Positions 9,432-17,588 of a stretch of 64,000 bases of DNA are shown piece by piece. Within the stretch, counting starts at the first letter, position 1. Every line of letters starts with the position of its first letter. The position numbers and the translations under genes are program-made. The DNA is from Arthrobacter sp. ISL-85. GTDB taxonomy: Bacteria > Actinomycetota > Actinomycetes > Actinomycetales > Micrococcaceae. Where the stretch lies: NCBI RefSeq assembly GCF_018613675.1, contig NZ_JAGGPQ010000024.1:1-64000 (forward strand), given 5' to 3'. The notes under the pieces were generated by a model. It was not told the origin of the DNA and did not search any database. It saw nothing but the letters and a program-made list of their open reading frames with translations.

Positions 9432-10159
9432 TGAACTGCCTCCTGTGAGGGGTGATGTGGTCTGGCAACCACGGGCAGGCGTCTTGCCCAGAGTTTAATG
9501 CCCTGGACCCGGATCAGCACGGAGACCAGCAGCGGCGCGGCAGGCACCGTAAGGGCCGCCGAAAGGATGTTGGAAATAGTGGCTGGTTTGCGGCGGCCGT
9601 CCATGCTTGCCACGAAGGGGCGCTGCCCTTCACGCTCCAGCACAATGGACACCGCCAGCTGGCCCCCCGGCGCCGGAAGCTTCATCCGGTACTGCCCGTC
9701 GACGTCGTTGAAGGGTGACACGTAAAACGCCTTGGGGACTGAGGCGCGCCCGGCAGGGTCGGTCCGCAGGAGGTAGCAGTGCCGCTCCCCGTAGGTGTTG
9801 TGGACCTCTGCCACCACACATTGCAGTTCTCCGCTGGAGCGGTAGCACCAGAACAGGGTGAGCGGATTGAACACGTAGCCAAAAACCCTGGCGCTGGTCA
9901 GCATGTGGATGGCGCCGCCGTCGGGCTCAATGCCCTGCGTCCGCAGGTACCGCTCCACGTTGGACCGGATGCCGGCGTCCGGGTCGCCCAGGTGGTCTCC
10001 GGCGCGGAACACGGCGAGGGGCCGCAGGAGGAACGGCAGCCGGGGAAGGCTGTCCACGTCCACGAACCAGCTGTAGCTCCGGTAGGTGAACGCATTCTTC
10101 AAGGGCGTGCGTCGTACATGGGATATGGACGTGCGGTAGATCGAGGCTTCCATGGTCAT
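9428..10159 (-). CDS. DUF1365 domain protein of cyclopropane-lipid operon
   Basis: The 243-residue protein starts MTMEASIYRTSISHVRRTPL and shows the DUF1365 core: the FTYRSYSWFVDVDSLPRLP segment near residues 24-42, GYVFNPLTLFWCYRSSGEL around 114-132, and VSPFNDVDGQYRM near 167-179. DUF1365 proteins have no proven biochemical role but are almost always encoded next to Cfa and a FAD oxidoreductase, as here, which implies a job in making or modifying unusual branched or cyclic fatty acids. It overlaps both neighbours by four bases. A hydrophobic stretch near residues 200-220 may touch the membrane. Confidence 0.9.
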   Translation of the reverse strand: MTMEASIYRTSISHVRRTPLKNAFTYRSYSWFVDVDSLPRLPFLLRPLAVFRAGDHLGDPDAGIRSNVERYLRTQGIEPDGGAIHMLTSARVFGYVFNPLTLFWCYRSSGELQCVVAEVHNTYGERHCYLLRTDPAGRASVPKAFYVSPFNDVDGQYRMKLPAPGGQLAVSIVLEREGQRPFVASMDGRRKPATISNILSAALTVPAAPLLVSVLIRVQGIKLWARRLPVVARPHHPSQEAVQ

Positions 10160-11553
10160 GCAGGCTCCGCGGCCAGCAGTTCCCGCTCCCCTTCCCCGGC
10201 GGAGTCCCTGAAGCCAGCGGCCCGCACCACCGGCCAGGTGCGGCCGAGCTTTTCGGCGGCCCGCACCCCTGAGAGGGCACCATCCTCGTGGAAGCCCCAG
10301 CCGAGGTACGCGCCGGCGTAGGCGATCCGGCTGTCGCTCAGCGCCGCGATGGCCTTCTGGGCCTTCAGGGATTCCGGCGTGTACTGCGGGTGTTCGTACA
10401 CCATCCGTTCCAGCACCGCGCTGTCGGAGATCAGCCCGGACTCTCCCAGGCTCACCAGGTACGGACGGCCATCTGCAGGCTCGAGCCGCTGCAGCCGGGT
10501 GAGGTCGTAGCTCACCAGGACCTTGTCCGGGCGTGCGTCGCAGGCCGGGAGCCGGTAGTTCCAGGACGCCCTCGCGTTGTCCGCCGCAGGCAGGACCGCG
10601 GGGTCCTGGTGGAACACGGTGTGGTTGACCGAGTAGGGCATCCCGCCCAACGCCTCTTTCTCCTCCGGGGTGGCGTCGGCCAGGAAGCCAAGGGCCTGCG
10701 CAGGATGCGAGGCGATCACGACGGCGTCGAAGTCTTCCAGCCCGCTGGCCGTTGCGATCTCCACACCACCGGGCAGGCGCCGGATGGCGGTGACGGGAGT
10801 GCTGAGGCGGACGTCAGGGAGCGTCGCGGCCAGCTTTTCGACATACCGTGCCGAGCCGCCGGTCACGGTCCTCCACTGCGGTGAGCCCTTGATGCCCAGC
10901 ATGCCGTGGTGGCCCAGGAACGTGAAGAGGTACCGCGCAGGATAGGCCAGGGCGGTGGTGGGATCGCAGGACCAGACGGCGCTGACCACCGGGGTCATGA
11001 AGTGGGAAATGAAATAGGGACTGAACTTCTCCCGCACCAGGAACTCGCCAAGCGTCAGTTCCGGCACCTCCACCTCGTCGCTGACGGCCGACGGCGGCGC
11101 CGTCCTGAGCAACTCCCTGGCCTTCCGGTAAAAGCGGGTGACCTCCAGCAGCATCAGCAGGTAGCGGCCGCGCAGCAGGCTGGAGGGCCTGGCAATGATT
11201 CCGCGGGCGCCGTCGCGGGCCCCGGCGTATTCCAGTCCGCAGCCGTCGCAGCGGATGGACATGCTCATCTCGGAGTCCTGGGTTTCGACGCCAAGCTCGG
11301 CGAACAGCCGCAGCAGGGTGGGATAGGTCCGTTCGTTGTGCACGATGAACCCGGTGTCCACGCCAATAGCGCTCCCGTCGGCCTGCGGCATGTCGTGGGT
11401 GTGCGCATGGCCGCCCAGCCGCGAGTCCGCCTCGAACAGGGTGACGTGGTCCTGCCTGTTCAGTACATAGGCTGCCGTCAATCCGGCCACGCCGCTGCCG
11501 ATCACGGCTACGCGCCGCCGGCCGCCGGCGCTTACTGCTGGGTCAAGTGACAC
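10156..11553 (-). CDS. FAD-dependent amine-oxidase-like oxidoreductase
   Basis: The 465-residue protein begins with a Rossmann dinucleotide site, VAVIGSGVAGLTAAYVLNRQ (residues 15-34), followed by the acidic ribose-binding residue and GG loop in LFEADSRLGGHAHT. It belongs to the NAD(P)-binding/FAD amine oxidase group found with DUF1365 and Cfa. In such operons it is thought to supply a desaturation or redox step on fatty acyl chains, but the substrate is not proven. It is the first gene of the three-gene operon, and its divergent partner is a LysR regulator 79 bases away. Confidence 0.88.
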   Translation of the reverse strand: MSLDPAVSAGGRRRVAVIGSGVAGLTAAYVLNRQDHVTLFEADSRLGGHAHTHDMPQADGSAIGVDTGFIVHNERTYPTLLRLFAELGVETQDSEMSMSIRCDGCGLEYAGARDGARGIIARPSSLLRGRYLLMLLEVTRFYRKARELLRTAPPSAVSDEVEVPELTLGEFLVREKFSPYFISHFMTPVVSAVWSCDPTTALAYPARYLFTFLGHHGMLGIKGSPQWRTVTGGSARYVEKLAATLPDVRLSTPVTAIRRLPGGVEIATASGLEDFDAVVIASHPAQALGFLADATPEEKEALGGMPYSVNHTVFHQDPAVLPAADNARASWNYRLPACDARPDKVLVSYDLTRLQRLEPADGRPYLVSLGESGLISDSAVLERMVYEHPQYTPESLKAQKAIAALSDSRIAYAGAYLGWGFHEDGALSGVRAAEKLGRTWPVVRAAGFRDSAGEGERELLAAEPA

Positions 11554-11632
11554 TTCATGCTCCTCTGCTGAACATTTACCGCTGTGCGGGGTTATACAGA
11601 CGGCAATTCGGCGCGGTTACGGCGGTGGATGG

Positions 11633-12568
11633 GTGCAGTACTGTGAACTGGTGGTAAATCCCGTGCACCTGAAGACCCTCCTGGAGGTCACGCGGCTGGG
11701 CTCGTTCGCTGCGGCAGCCGCAACACTGGGCTACACAGCCTCGGCCGTGTCACAGCAGATATCCGCTTTGGAGCGGGAAACGGGCGTAACCCTGTTCCAG
11801 CGGTCGGCGCGGGCCGTGGTTCCTACGGAAGCCGCCGTCGTCATGACCCGGCACGCCGCGAAGGTGCTCACGGACATCGAAGCGCTGATGGCCGCCGCCT
11901 CGCGGACGCAGGACACCGAAAGCCAGGAGCTGCGGCTGGGCATCTTTCCCAGCCTGGCCACCTACGTCCTGCCGCGGATCCTCAAGAATCCGGCGTGGAA
12001 GAAGCTCGGGATCGACCTGCGGGTCTCCGTGGCCGAACCGGGGCAGACCATCCAGGGGCTGCGCACCGGCGGGGACCTGGACCTGGCCGTGGTGTTCCAG
12101 GTGGGCCAGACCGGTTTCGCCTGGCCCAACACCATCAACCGGCAGTGGATTGGGGACGACGACTTCCGGGTGGTGCTGCCTGCCGGCTGGGGGTTCCGCG
12201 CCGATGCGAAGGTGGCGGCGGACCACCTTTCGGAGATGCCGTGGATCATGCATCACCCCGGTACCAGCGACGCCATGGTGATCGAGCGCCTCTTCGCCGG
12301 CTGCAGCCTGCACCCCCGGGTGGTGGCGCACAGCGACGATTTCCATGCCAGCCTGGAGATGGCAGCTGCCGGCCTGGGCGCAGCCCTGGTTCCTGAACTG
12401 GCGCTGCGGAACAAACCGGCCGGTGTGGTGGTCCTGGACGTGCCGGAAATCCGGCTGGCACGGAATGTCTTTGCGCTGCTGATCAATGACCGGAAGACCG
12501 CCAGGGTGCAGCTTTTCGTGGATCTGCTGGCGGAGACCCTTGCCGGGATGCGTACCGCGGTGAATTAG
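11633..12568 (+). CDS. LysR-family transcriptional regulator
   Basis: The N-terminal winged helix-turn-helix is clear: HLKTLLEVTRLGSFAAAAAT followed by LGYTASAVSQQISALERETG at about residues 12-52. The C-terminal two-lobed effector-binding domain runs from about residue 98 to the end, with LRLGIFPSLATYVLPRIL at its start. It is divergent from the FAD-oxidoreductase/DUF1365/cfa operon, the usual arrangement for a LysR protein that controls its neighbour, though this is inferred. The start is either the GTG at 11633 or a GTG at 11651; neither has a strong ribosome site. The effector is unknown. Confidence 0.9.
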   Translation: MQYCELVVNPVHLKTLLEVTRLGSFAAAAATLGYTASAVSQQISALERETGVTLFQRSARAVVPTEAAVVMTRHAAKVLTDIEALMAAASRTQDTESQELRLGIFPSLATYVLPRILKNPAWKKLGIDLRVSVAEPGQTIQGLRTGGDLDLAVVFQVGQTGFAWPNTINRQWIGDDDFRVVLPAGWGFRADAKVAADHLSEMPWIMHHPGTSDAMVIERLFAGCSLHPRVVAHSDDFHASLEMAAAGLGAALVPELALRNKPAGVVVLDVPEIRLARNVFALLINDRKTARVQLFVDLLAETLAGMRTAVN

Positions 12569-12613
12569 GCGCGAACGCTGGAATGGGCTGCCCTTCGGGT
12601 CTATGTTGAGACT

Positions 12614-13120
12614 ATGAACAAGGTAGCGAGCCAGCACTTTGGGGAGATTGAGCTCAACCACGGGAGGGATCATCTCTTCGCCGCCAAACATGAGCTTGGC
12701 GGCCACCCGCTGGAACTCGACCTGAACATCAACGCCCACGACCACTTCGATGAAGCCGCGCTGCGCAAAGTCGAGTACCGGCTGCGCTTCCTGCCCGAGC
12801 TGGTTGACGAGGTCCGGGAAATGATTGCCGAAGAGCTGGAGCAGGAGGGCACCAGTCCGCAGGAGTACCTGCACTTCCACTGCAACGCGCTCAAGGACGA
12901 GCAACTGCGCAAGGTGTTCGGCGTCCAGGACCGGAGCCAGCTCACCAACGAGGTGTTCCTCAAGTCGCTGAAGCTGGGCCATGTGGCCATCTATCCCGGC
13001 CAGCCGGAACGTTACTTCGTTTTGGATTTCACCCTCGGTGAGCACTTTACCGACGAAGTCCTGGTGGCGTCCGCGGACCAGGACGGCGTGGTGGACGACG
13101 AAATCGTCTGGGAGTCCTGA
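12614..13120 (+). CDS. DUF2004 domain protein, 168 aa
   Basis: The protein starts MNKVASQHFGEIELNHGRDH and appears to belong to the DUF2004 family of acidic cytosolic proteins of unknown function. Visible blocks include LELDLNINAHDHFDEAALRK (residues 36-55), a helical segment rich in glutamate (60-84), and the C-terminal strands YFVLDFTLGEHFTDEVLVAS. There is no signal peptide, membrane segment or catalytic motif. It lies 45 bases after the LysR gene on the same strand and 45 bases before a membrane protein gene; any functional link is unknown. Confidence 0.65.
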   Translation: MNKVASQHFGEIELNHGRDHLFAAKHELGGHPLELDLNINAHDHFDEAALRKVEYRLRFLPELVDEVREMIAEELEQEGTSPQEYLHFHCNALKDEQLRKVFGVQDRSQLTNEVFLKSLKLGHVAIYPGQPERYFVLDFTLGEHFTDEVLVASADQDGVVDDEIVWES

Positions 13121-13164
13121 AACCGGCTCCAACGAGTGCCCGGTACTAAGGATGGTGGGCGTCC

Positions 13165-13881
13165 ATGGATGGGATCCAGGAAAGGCGCAAAACCTGGCGG
13201 CTGGCCTCCTCGCTCCTCCTTGCCGGCGTAGCGATTTCCATCATCGCGGGCGTATTCCACGCCGAGTCCCACGACGCAAACGACCACGTTGCATCGTTCA
13301 CCGCCTACGCCGACAGCGGCCCCTGGACCGGTGTGCACCTGGGCCAGTTCGTAGGCATGGCCCTGGTGTGCGCAGGACTGGTGTCCCTCTGGGCCGCCGT
13401 TGATGTCCCGCGGCACGCACTGGCCTGGATTGCACGCTTTGGCGTTCTCTCCGCCGCCGCAGCCATTGCCCTTTACGCGGCCCTGCAGGCAGTGGACGGT
13501 GTGGCGCTTAAGCACGCGGTGGACGCCTGGGCCGCTGCACCGGAGCCGGAAAAGGCGGCGCGGTTCGCCACCGCGGAGGGCATCCGGTGGCTGGAGTGGG
13601 GAATGCGGAGCTACCAAAACTTCCTGCTGGGCGTCGCGCTGGTGCTTTTCGGTGTGGTGGTGGCAGCAACGCACCAGGTTTCCCGGATGATCGGTTACCT
13701 CATGGCGCTGTCGGGGCTGGCCTATCTGGCGCAGGGATGGATCATCGGTGTGTCCGGATTTTCGGCGGCCAACTCGCTGCCCACCCTGGTGGGCATCGTG
13801 GCAATCGTCGCGTGGACCGTTTGGCTGTTTTTCAGCGCGCTAAGAATGAAGGAGGCGACGCCGGCGGGTCACCCGAGGTGA
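13165..13881 (+). CDS. Six-helix integral membrane protein, unknown function
   Basis: The 238-residue protein shows six hydrophobic helices at about residues 14-32, 52-76, 84-112, 153-170, 175-195 and 203-225. The first loop holds HAESHDANDHVASFTAYADS, a His/Asp-rich extracytoplasmic segment that could bind a metal, although this is speculation. A basic N-terminus (QERRKTWR) fits a cytoplasmic start. The end of the gene runs into a bidirectional hairpin shared with metE. I do not recognise a named family. Confidence 0.75.
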   Translation: MDGIQERRKTWRLASSLLLAGVAISIIAGVFHAESHDANDHVASFTAYADSGPWTGVHLGQFVGMALVCAGLVSLWAAVDVPRHALAWIARFGVLSAAAAIALYAALQAVDGVALKHAVDAWAAAPEPEKAARFATAEGIRWLEWGMRSYQNFLLGVALVLFGVVVAATHQVSRMIGYLMALSGLAYLAQGWIIGVSGFSAANSLPTLVGIVAIVAWTVWLFFSALRMKEATPAGHPR

Positions 13882-13896
13882 CCAGCCGACGTCGCC
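13854..13896. terminator. Bidirectional terminator between membrane gene and metE
   Basis: An inverted repeat with arms GGCGACG (13854-13860) and CGTCGCC (13890-13896) encloses a second stem GGGTCACC/GGTGACC. It spans the last codons of the plus-strand gene and lies just after metE on the minus strand, so it can serve both. There is no long T-tract on either side, so the efficiency is uncertain. Confidence 0.6.
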
Positions 13897-13903
13897 CGCT
13901 GCT

Positions 13904-16246
13904 CTATTTCGCTGTTTCCAGGAGGCCCGCGCGGACCGTCTGCGTGGCCTTGACCAGGTTTCGCAGGGACTCCTCAGTCTCCGCGTAGCCGCGGGTCTTC
14001 AGGCCGCAGTCCGGGTTGACCCAGAGCTGGCGGGACGGGACGTGCTTGACGGCGGTGCTGAGCAGCTCGGTGACCTCCTGCTCGCCGGGGACGCGTGGTG
14101 AGTGGATGTCGTAGACGCCCGGGCCCACCCCGCGGCCAAAGCCATGGGATTCAAGGTCGTGGACAACTTCCATCCGGGAGCGGGCGGCCTCGATGGAGGT
14201 GACATCCGCGTCCAGTCCGTCGATCGCGTCGATGATCACGCCGAACTCCGAGTAGCAGAGGTGGGTGTGGATCTGCGTTGAATCGGCGGCACCGGCAGTG
14301 GCCAGGCGGAACGAGTCGACGGACCACTTCAGGTAAGCGGCCTGGTCTGCCTTGCGCAGCGGCAGCAGTTCGCGCAGGGCAGGCTCGTCCACCTGGATGA
14401 CCTTGATGCCGGCGGCTTCGAGGTCGGCAATCTCGTCGCGCAGGGCCAGGCCAACCTGGTTTGCGGTTTCACCCAGCGGCTGGTCGTCCCGGACGAAGGA
14501 CCAGGCCAGGATGGTGACCGGCCCGGTGAGCATGCCTTTCATCGGCTTGCTGGTGAGGGACTGCGCGTATTCAGCCCATTTGACAGTAATCGGTGCGCTC
14601 CGGGTGACGTCGCCCCAGAGGATGGACGGGCGGGTGCAGCGGGAACCGTAGGACTGGACCCAGCCGTGGACGGTGACGTCGAAGCCTTCAAGGTTCTCGG
14701 CGAAGTACTGGACCATGTCGTTTCGCTCGGGTTCGCCGTGCACCAGGACGTCGTAGCCCAGCTCCTCCTGCAGGTCCACGACGCGCTTGATCTCGTCCTT
14801 CATGAGCTGCTGGTACTGCTCATCGCTCAGCTCGCCCTTGGTGTTGCGGGCGCGGGCTGAGCGGATTTCTGCAGTCTGCGGGAACGACCCGATGGTGGTG
14901 GTGGGCAGTGGCGGCAGGTGCAGGGCCTCTTCCTGGGCCGCTTCACGCACCGTGTAGTCGGAGCGGGCGAAGTCCGCTGCGGTGAGGGCTCCGGTTCGGG
15001 CCCGGACATCGGCGCGGCGGACTCCTTCTGCCGTAGTGCGGGAAGCGATGACGGCGGTGGCTTCGTCGATGGCTGCCTTGGTTGAGGCAGGGTCCGCCAG
15101 GTAGGAGGCAAGCGTTGTGACCTCGACGGCCTTTTGGTCAGCGAACGCCAGCCAGCTGCGGAGCTGCGCGGGCAGTTGGGTTTCCTCCACCACGTCATAC
15201 GGGACGTGCTGGGTGGAGGTGGACGTGGAGACTGCCACCCTTCCGGCGGCGGCCTTCAGTTCGTCCAGCTTCGAGGCGGAGCCGGCGAGGTCGTTGCGCC
15301 AGATGTTGTGGCCGTCCACGACGCCGGCGACGAGGGTTTTGTTGCCCAGGCCCGCGAGTGCGGCTGCTGTGGGAACGGCGCCCTTGAAGACATCGAGGTG
15401 GAGGGCGTCGATGTTGGTGGCGGCGAGGGTGCCCAGCTGGGCGCCGAGTGAACCGTACGGAGTGGAAACGAGGATCTGCGGGCGGTTGGCCGCAGCGGTC
15501 AGCACCTCGTAGGCCCGGGCAACGGCGGCGTCGATTTCGGCGGCCGGGGTGTCCTGGTCAACCACCAGGGCGGGTTCATCGAGCTGGATCCAGCCGGCGC
15601 CGGCGGCGGCGAGCTTTTCGAGCAGTTGGACGTAGATGGGGAGGATGTCGTCGAGGCGGGACAACGGCGCGAAGCCGGCCGGAGCGTCGTCGGAAGCCTT
15701 GGACAGCAGCAGGTAGGTGACAGGGCCAACGATGTACGGACGGGTTTCGATGCCGTTGTCCAGGGCGAACGTAAACTCGTCAACCTTGGCAGTGGAGGCA
15801 AGGGTGAATACGGTTTCAGGGCCAATTTCCGGCACCAGGTAGTGGTAGTTGGTGTCGAACCATTTGGTCATCTCCAGCGGCTGCTGTTCCTTGGTGCCGC
15901 GGGCCAGGGTGAAGTAGCCGTCGATGTCCAGTTGCCCGTCAGCGCCCAGGAGCTTGCCGAAGCGGGCGGGCACTGCGCCCAGGTGGGCGGTGGTGTCCAG
16001 GACCTGGTCGTAGTAGGAGAAGGTGCCCGGGACTGCCGCGGCTTCGGTGAGGCCGAGTTCCTGGAGGCGCCGGGCGGTGGACAGCTGGATGTCCTTGGCC
16101 GCGGCGTCCAGGGCGGCGGCGTCGATCCGGCCGGCCCAGTACGCCTCGACGGCCTTCTTGAGTTCGCGGCGGCGGCCGATCCGGGGGTACCCGAGGAGTG
16201 ATGCGGACGGGAAGGGGGTGTTTTTGGGCGCGGTCAATTCAGGCAT
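13904..16246 (-). CDS. metE: Cobalamin-independent methionine synthase MetE
   Basis: MetE transfers a methyl group from 5-methyltetrahydropteroyl-triglutamate to homocysteine, the last step of methionine synthesis. The 780-residue protein has the double-barrel layout: an N-terminal domain beginning SLLGYPRIGRRRELKKAVEA and the catalytic C-terminal domain from about residue 440 (TTTIGSFPQTAEIR). Zinc ligands are visible in IHTHLCYSEFG and NPDCGLKTRG near the end, with the glutamate in EPERNDMVQYF. An AGGAG ribosome site precedes the ATG. It follows metF by 61 bases and is probably co-transcribed. No cobalamin riboswitch was found in front of the operon. Confidence 0.97.
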   Translation of the reverse strand: MPELTAPKNTPFPSASLLGYPRIGRRRELKKAVEAYWAGRIDAAALDAAAKDIQLSTARRLQELGLTEAAAVPGTFSYYDQVLDTTAHLGAVPARFGKLLGADGQLDIDGYFTLARGTKEQQPLEMTKWFDTNYHYLVPEIGPETVFTLASTAKVDEFTFALDNGIETRPYIVGPVTYLLLSKASDDAPAGFAPLSRLDDILPIYVQLLEKLAAAGAGWIQLDEPALVVDQDTPAAEIDAAVARAYEVLTAAANRPQILVSTPYGSLGAQLGTLAATNIDALHLDVFKGAVPTAAALAGLGNKTLVAGVVDGHNIWRNDLAGSASKLDELKAAAGRVAVSTSTSTQHVPYDVVEETQLPAQLRSWLAFADQKAVEVTTLASYLADPASTKAAIDEATAVIASRTTAEGVRRADVRARTGALTAADFARSDYTVREAAQEEALHLPPLPTTTIGSFPQTAEIRSARARNTKGELSDEQYQQLMKDEIKRVVDLQEELGYDVLVHGEPERNDMVQYFAENLEGFDVTVHGWVQSYGSRCTRPSILWGDVTRSAPITVKWAEYAQSLTSKPMKGMLTGPVTILAWSFVRDDQPLGETANQVGLALRDEIADLEAAGIKVIQVDEPALRELLPLRKADQAAYLKWSVDSFRLATAGAADSTQIHTHLCYSEFGVIIDAIDGLDADVTSIEAARSRMEVVHDLESHGFGRGVGPGVYDIHSPRVPGEQEVTELLSTAVKHVPSRQLWVNPDCGLKTRGYAETEESLRNLVKATQTVRAGLLETAK

Positions 16247-16307
16247 GGAAATCTCCTAGGAATGGGGAGCTTGTGAAGATGGTCTGTTGAAAATTCTGAG
16301 CGGGTGC

Positions 16308-17264
16308 TCAGCTGGCCAGTTGGGGCCTGGGAATGGCACTTCGCGTGCGGCTGTGGCGCGGCAGGGCCAGCTTGTCCAGCACTTCCAGCGCGCTTTGGTG
16401 CTCGTTGAAGGTGTAGAGGTGGATGCCGGGAGCTCCGGCGTCCAGGGCAGCGTTGGCCAGCTCAACCGTGGCGTCGACGCCGATGTGGAGCCGTTCCATG
16501 TCATCGTCGGCGGCCGCCAGGCGTTCCATCAGCTGGGGTGCCGGCTCGACGCCCGCCAGCTCGCCCAGCCGGGTGAGGCGGCGGAGGCTGGTGAACGGCA
16601 TCACGCCGGGAATGATGGGAATGGTCACGCCGGCACGGCGTGCACGAGTGAGCAGGTCCTCGTACTCCGCAGCTTCAAAGAACACCTGGGTGATGGCGAA
16701 GTCGGCGCCGGAACGTTGTTTCGCGAGCAGCACCTCGACGTCGTGCTCCTCGCTGGGTGACTCAGGATGACGGGCGGGGTACGCGGCCACCCCAACCGCG
16801 ATCTTTCCGGCGCACAGCAGCGCGGAACGCCGCTGCTCCACCCGCCGGATGAGGTCGATCAGGTCCTGGGCGTACCGCAGCGACCCGGCCGCCGGCCTGC
16901 CGCCGTCCTTCGGCAGATCGCCGCGCAGGGCAAGGATGCCCCGCACCCCGATGTCCAGCAGTTCACCGATGACCGCAGCGAGTTCCTGCGGGGTGTTTCC
17001 TACACAGGTCAGGTGGGCCAGCGGCCTCAGCGTGGTCTCGACCAGGAGCCGGTTGATGAGCTCAAGGGCTGTGTCCCGGTTTGATCCGCTGGCACCGTAC
17101 GTCACGGAGACGTAGTCCGGCTCAGTGGTCTCCAACTCGCGGATGGTGGTCCAGAGGGTCTCTGCAGCTGCGGGTGAACGCGGCGGGAACAGCTCGTAGG
17201 AGAGCGCCACCGGAGCGGTGTCGGAGAGGTGCGGATGTGCGTCAATAAGGCTTGGTGGTGACAT
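16308..17264 (-). CDS. metF: Methylenetetrahydrofolate reductase MetF
   Basis: MetF reduces 5,10-methylene-tetrahydrofolate to 5-methyl-tetrahydrofolate, the methyl donor for MetE encoded just downstream. The 318-residue flavoprotein has the TIM-barrel opening VALSYELFPPRSPAAAETLW, the block SVTYGASGSNRDTALE, HLTCVGNTPQELA, GILALRGDLPKDG (FAD and folate contacts) and FAITQVFFEAAEY. The ATG at 17264 is preceded by AAGGAC; a frame open to 17405 upstream is poorly conserved leader sequence. It is the first gene of metF-metE and has a leader of roughly 210 bases with strong predicted structure. Confidence 0.95.
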   Translation of the reverse strand: MSPPSLIDAHPHLSDTAPVALSYELFPPRSPAAAETLWTTIRELETTEPDYVSVTYGASGSNRDTALELINRLLVETTLRPLAHLTCVGNTPQELAAVIGELLDIGVRGILALRGDLPKDGGRPAAGSLRYAQDLIDLIRRVEQRRSALLCAGKIAVGVAAYPARHPESPSEEHDVEVLLAKQRSGADFAITQVFFEAAEYEDLLTRARRAGVTIPIIPGVMPFTSLRRLTRLGELAGVEPAPQLMERLAAADDDMERLHIGVDATVELANAALDAGAPGIHLYTFNEHQSALEVLDKLALPRHSRTRSAIPRPQLAS

Positions 17265-17477
17265 TTGCGTCCTTGGCTTTGGTCCATTGGGTGCCTGCCG
17301 CAAAAGACAGGTAACCGGCAATGATTTGAGTTTGGGGAACACGGAGGGACTCCACGAGGACGCAGCCGCGACTGTTACGCCTCGAATGAAGTAGTCCGTG
17401 AGCAAATGTCAGGCCCACATGGGGGCACCCACACCCTCCGGAACGGAGGATCGCTGACACGTTACCGCGGTAACTTG
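17265..17477 (-). ncRNA. Structured metF leader, candidate cis-regulatory RNA
   Basis: Read on the minus strand the leader contains a closed three-way junction between 17460 and 17406. P1 pairs TGTCAG with CTGACA, P2 is CCTCCG-TTC-CGGAGG, and P3 is built from the GTGGGTGCCCCCATGTGGGC part. A second hairpin (CCTGTC ttttgc GGCAGG) lies about 40 bases before the metF start. The conserved cores of SAM-I, SAM-IV, SAH, THF and cobalamin riboswitches are not recognisable. A structured leader in front of metF-metE fits methionine-pathway control, but a ligand is not implied by the sequence. Confidence 0.45.
17461..17474. promoter_or_regulatory. 14-bp perfect palindrome at metF transcription start
   Basis: GTTACCGCGGTAAC is its own reverse complement and falls a few bases after the predicted transcription start of metF. 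This is an effective position for a dimeric repressor. In RNA it could instead form a five-pair stem with a CGCG loop. The element GGTTACC recurs later in the leader and could pair with GGTAAC. Confidence 0.6.
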
Positions 17478-17483
17478 TCTAAG

Positions 17484-17512
17484 ACTCTATTGGGCTGGCG
17501 GGACAGGCACAA
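17484..17512 (-). promoter_or_regulatory. Predicted metF-metE promoter
   Basis: The minus strand carries TTGTGC (17512-17507) and TAGAGT (17489-17484) separated by 17 bases, a good match to an actinobacterial housekeeping sigma promoter. Transcription would start near 17477, giving a leader of about 210 bases. Confidence 0.55.
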
Positions 17513-17588
17513 GCCGGGCGCCGAATTAAGACGCAGTTTTACAGCTTGTTTCTTCCGCCAACAGAATTTCCTTCGTCCACAGGCGTTC

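Noticed and set aside
11750-13132. A 460-codon minus-strand frame across the LysR and DUF2004 genes
   Set aside because: It crosses two well-supported plus-strand genes and shows no domain or ribosome site.
17265-17477. Known SAM, SAH, THF or cobalamin riboswitch in front of metF-metE
   Set aside because: The conserved core sequences of these classes were looked for and not found, so only a structured leader is claimed.
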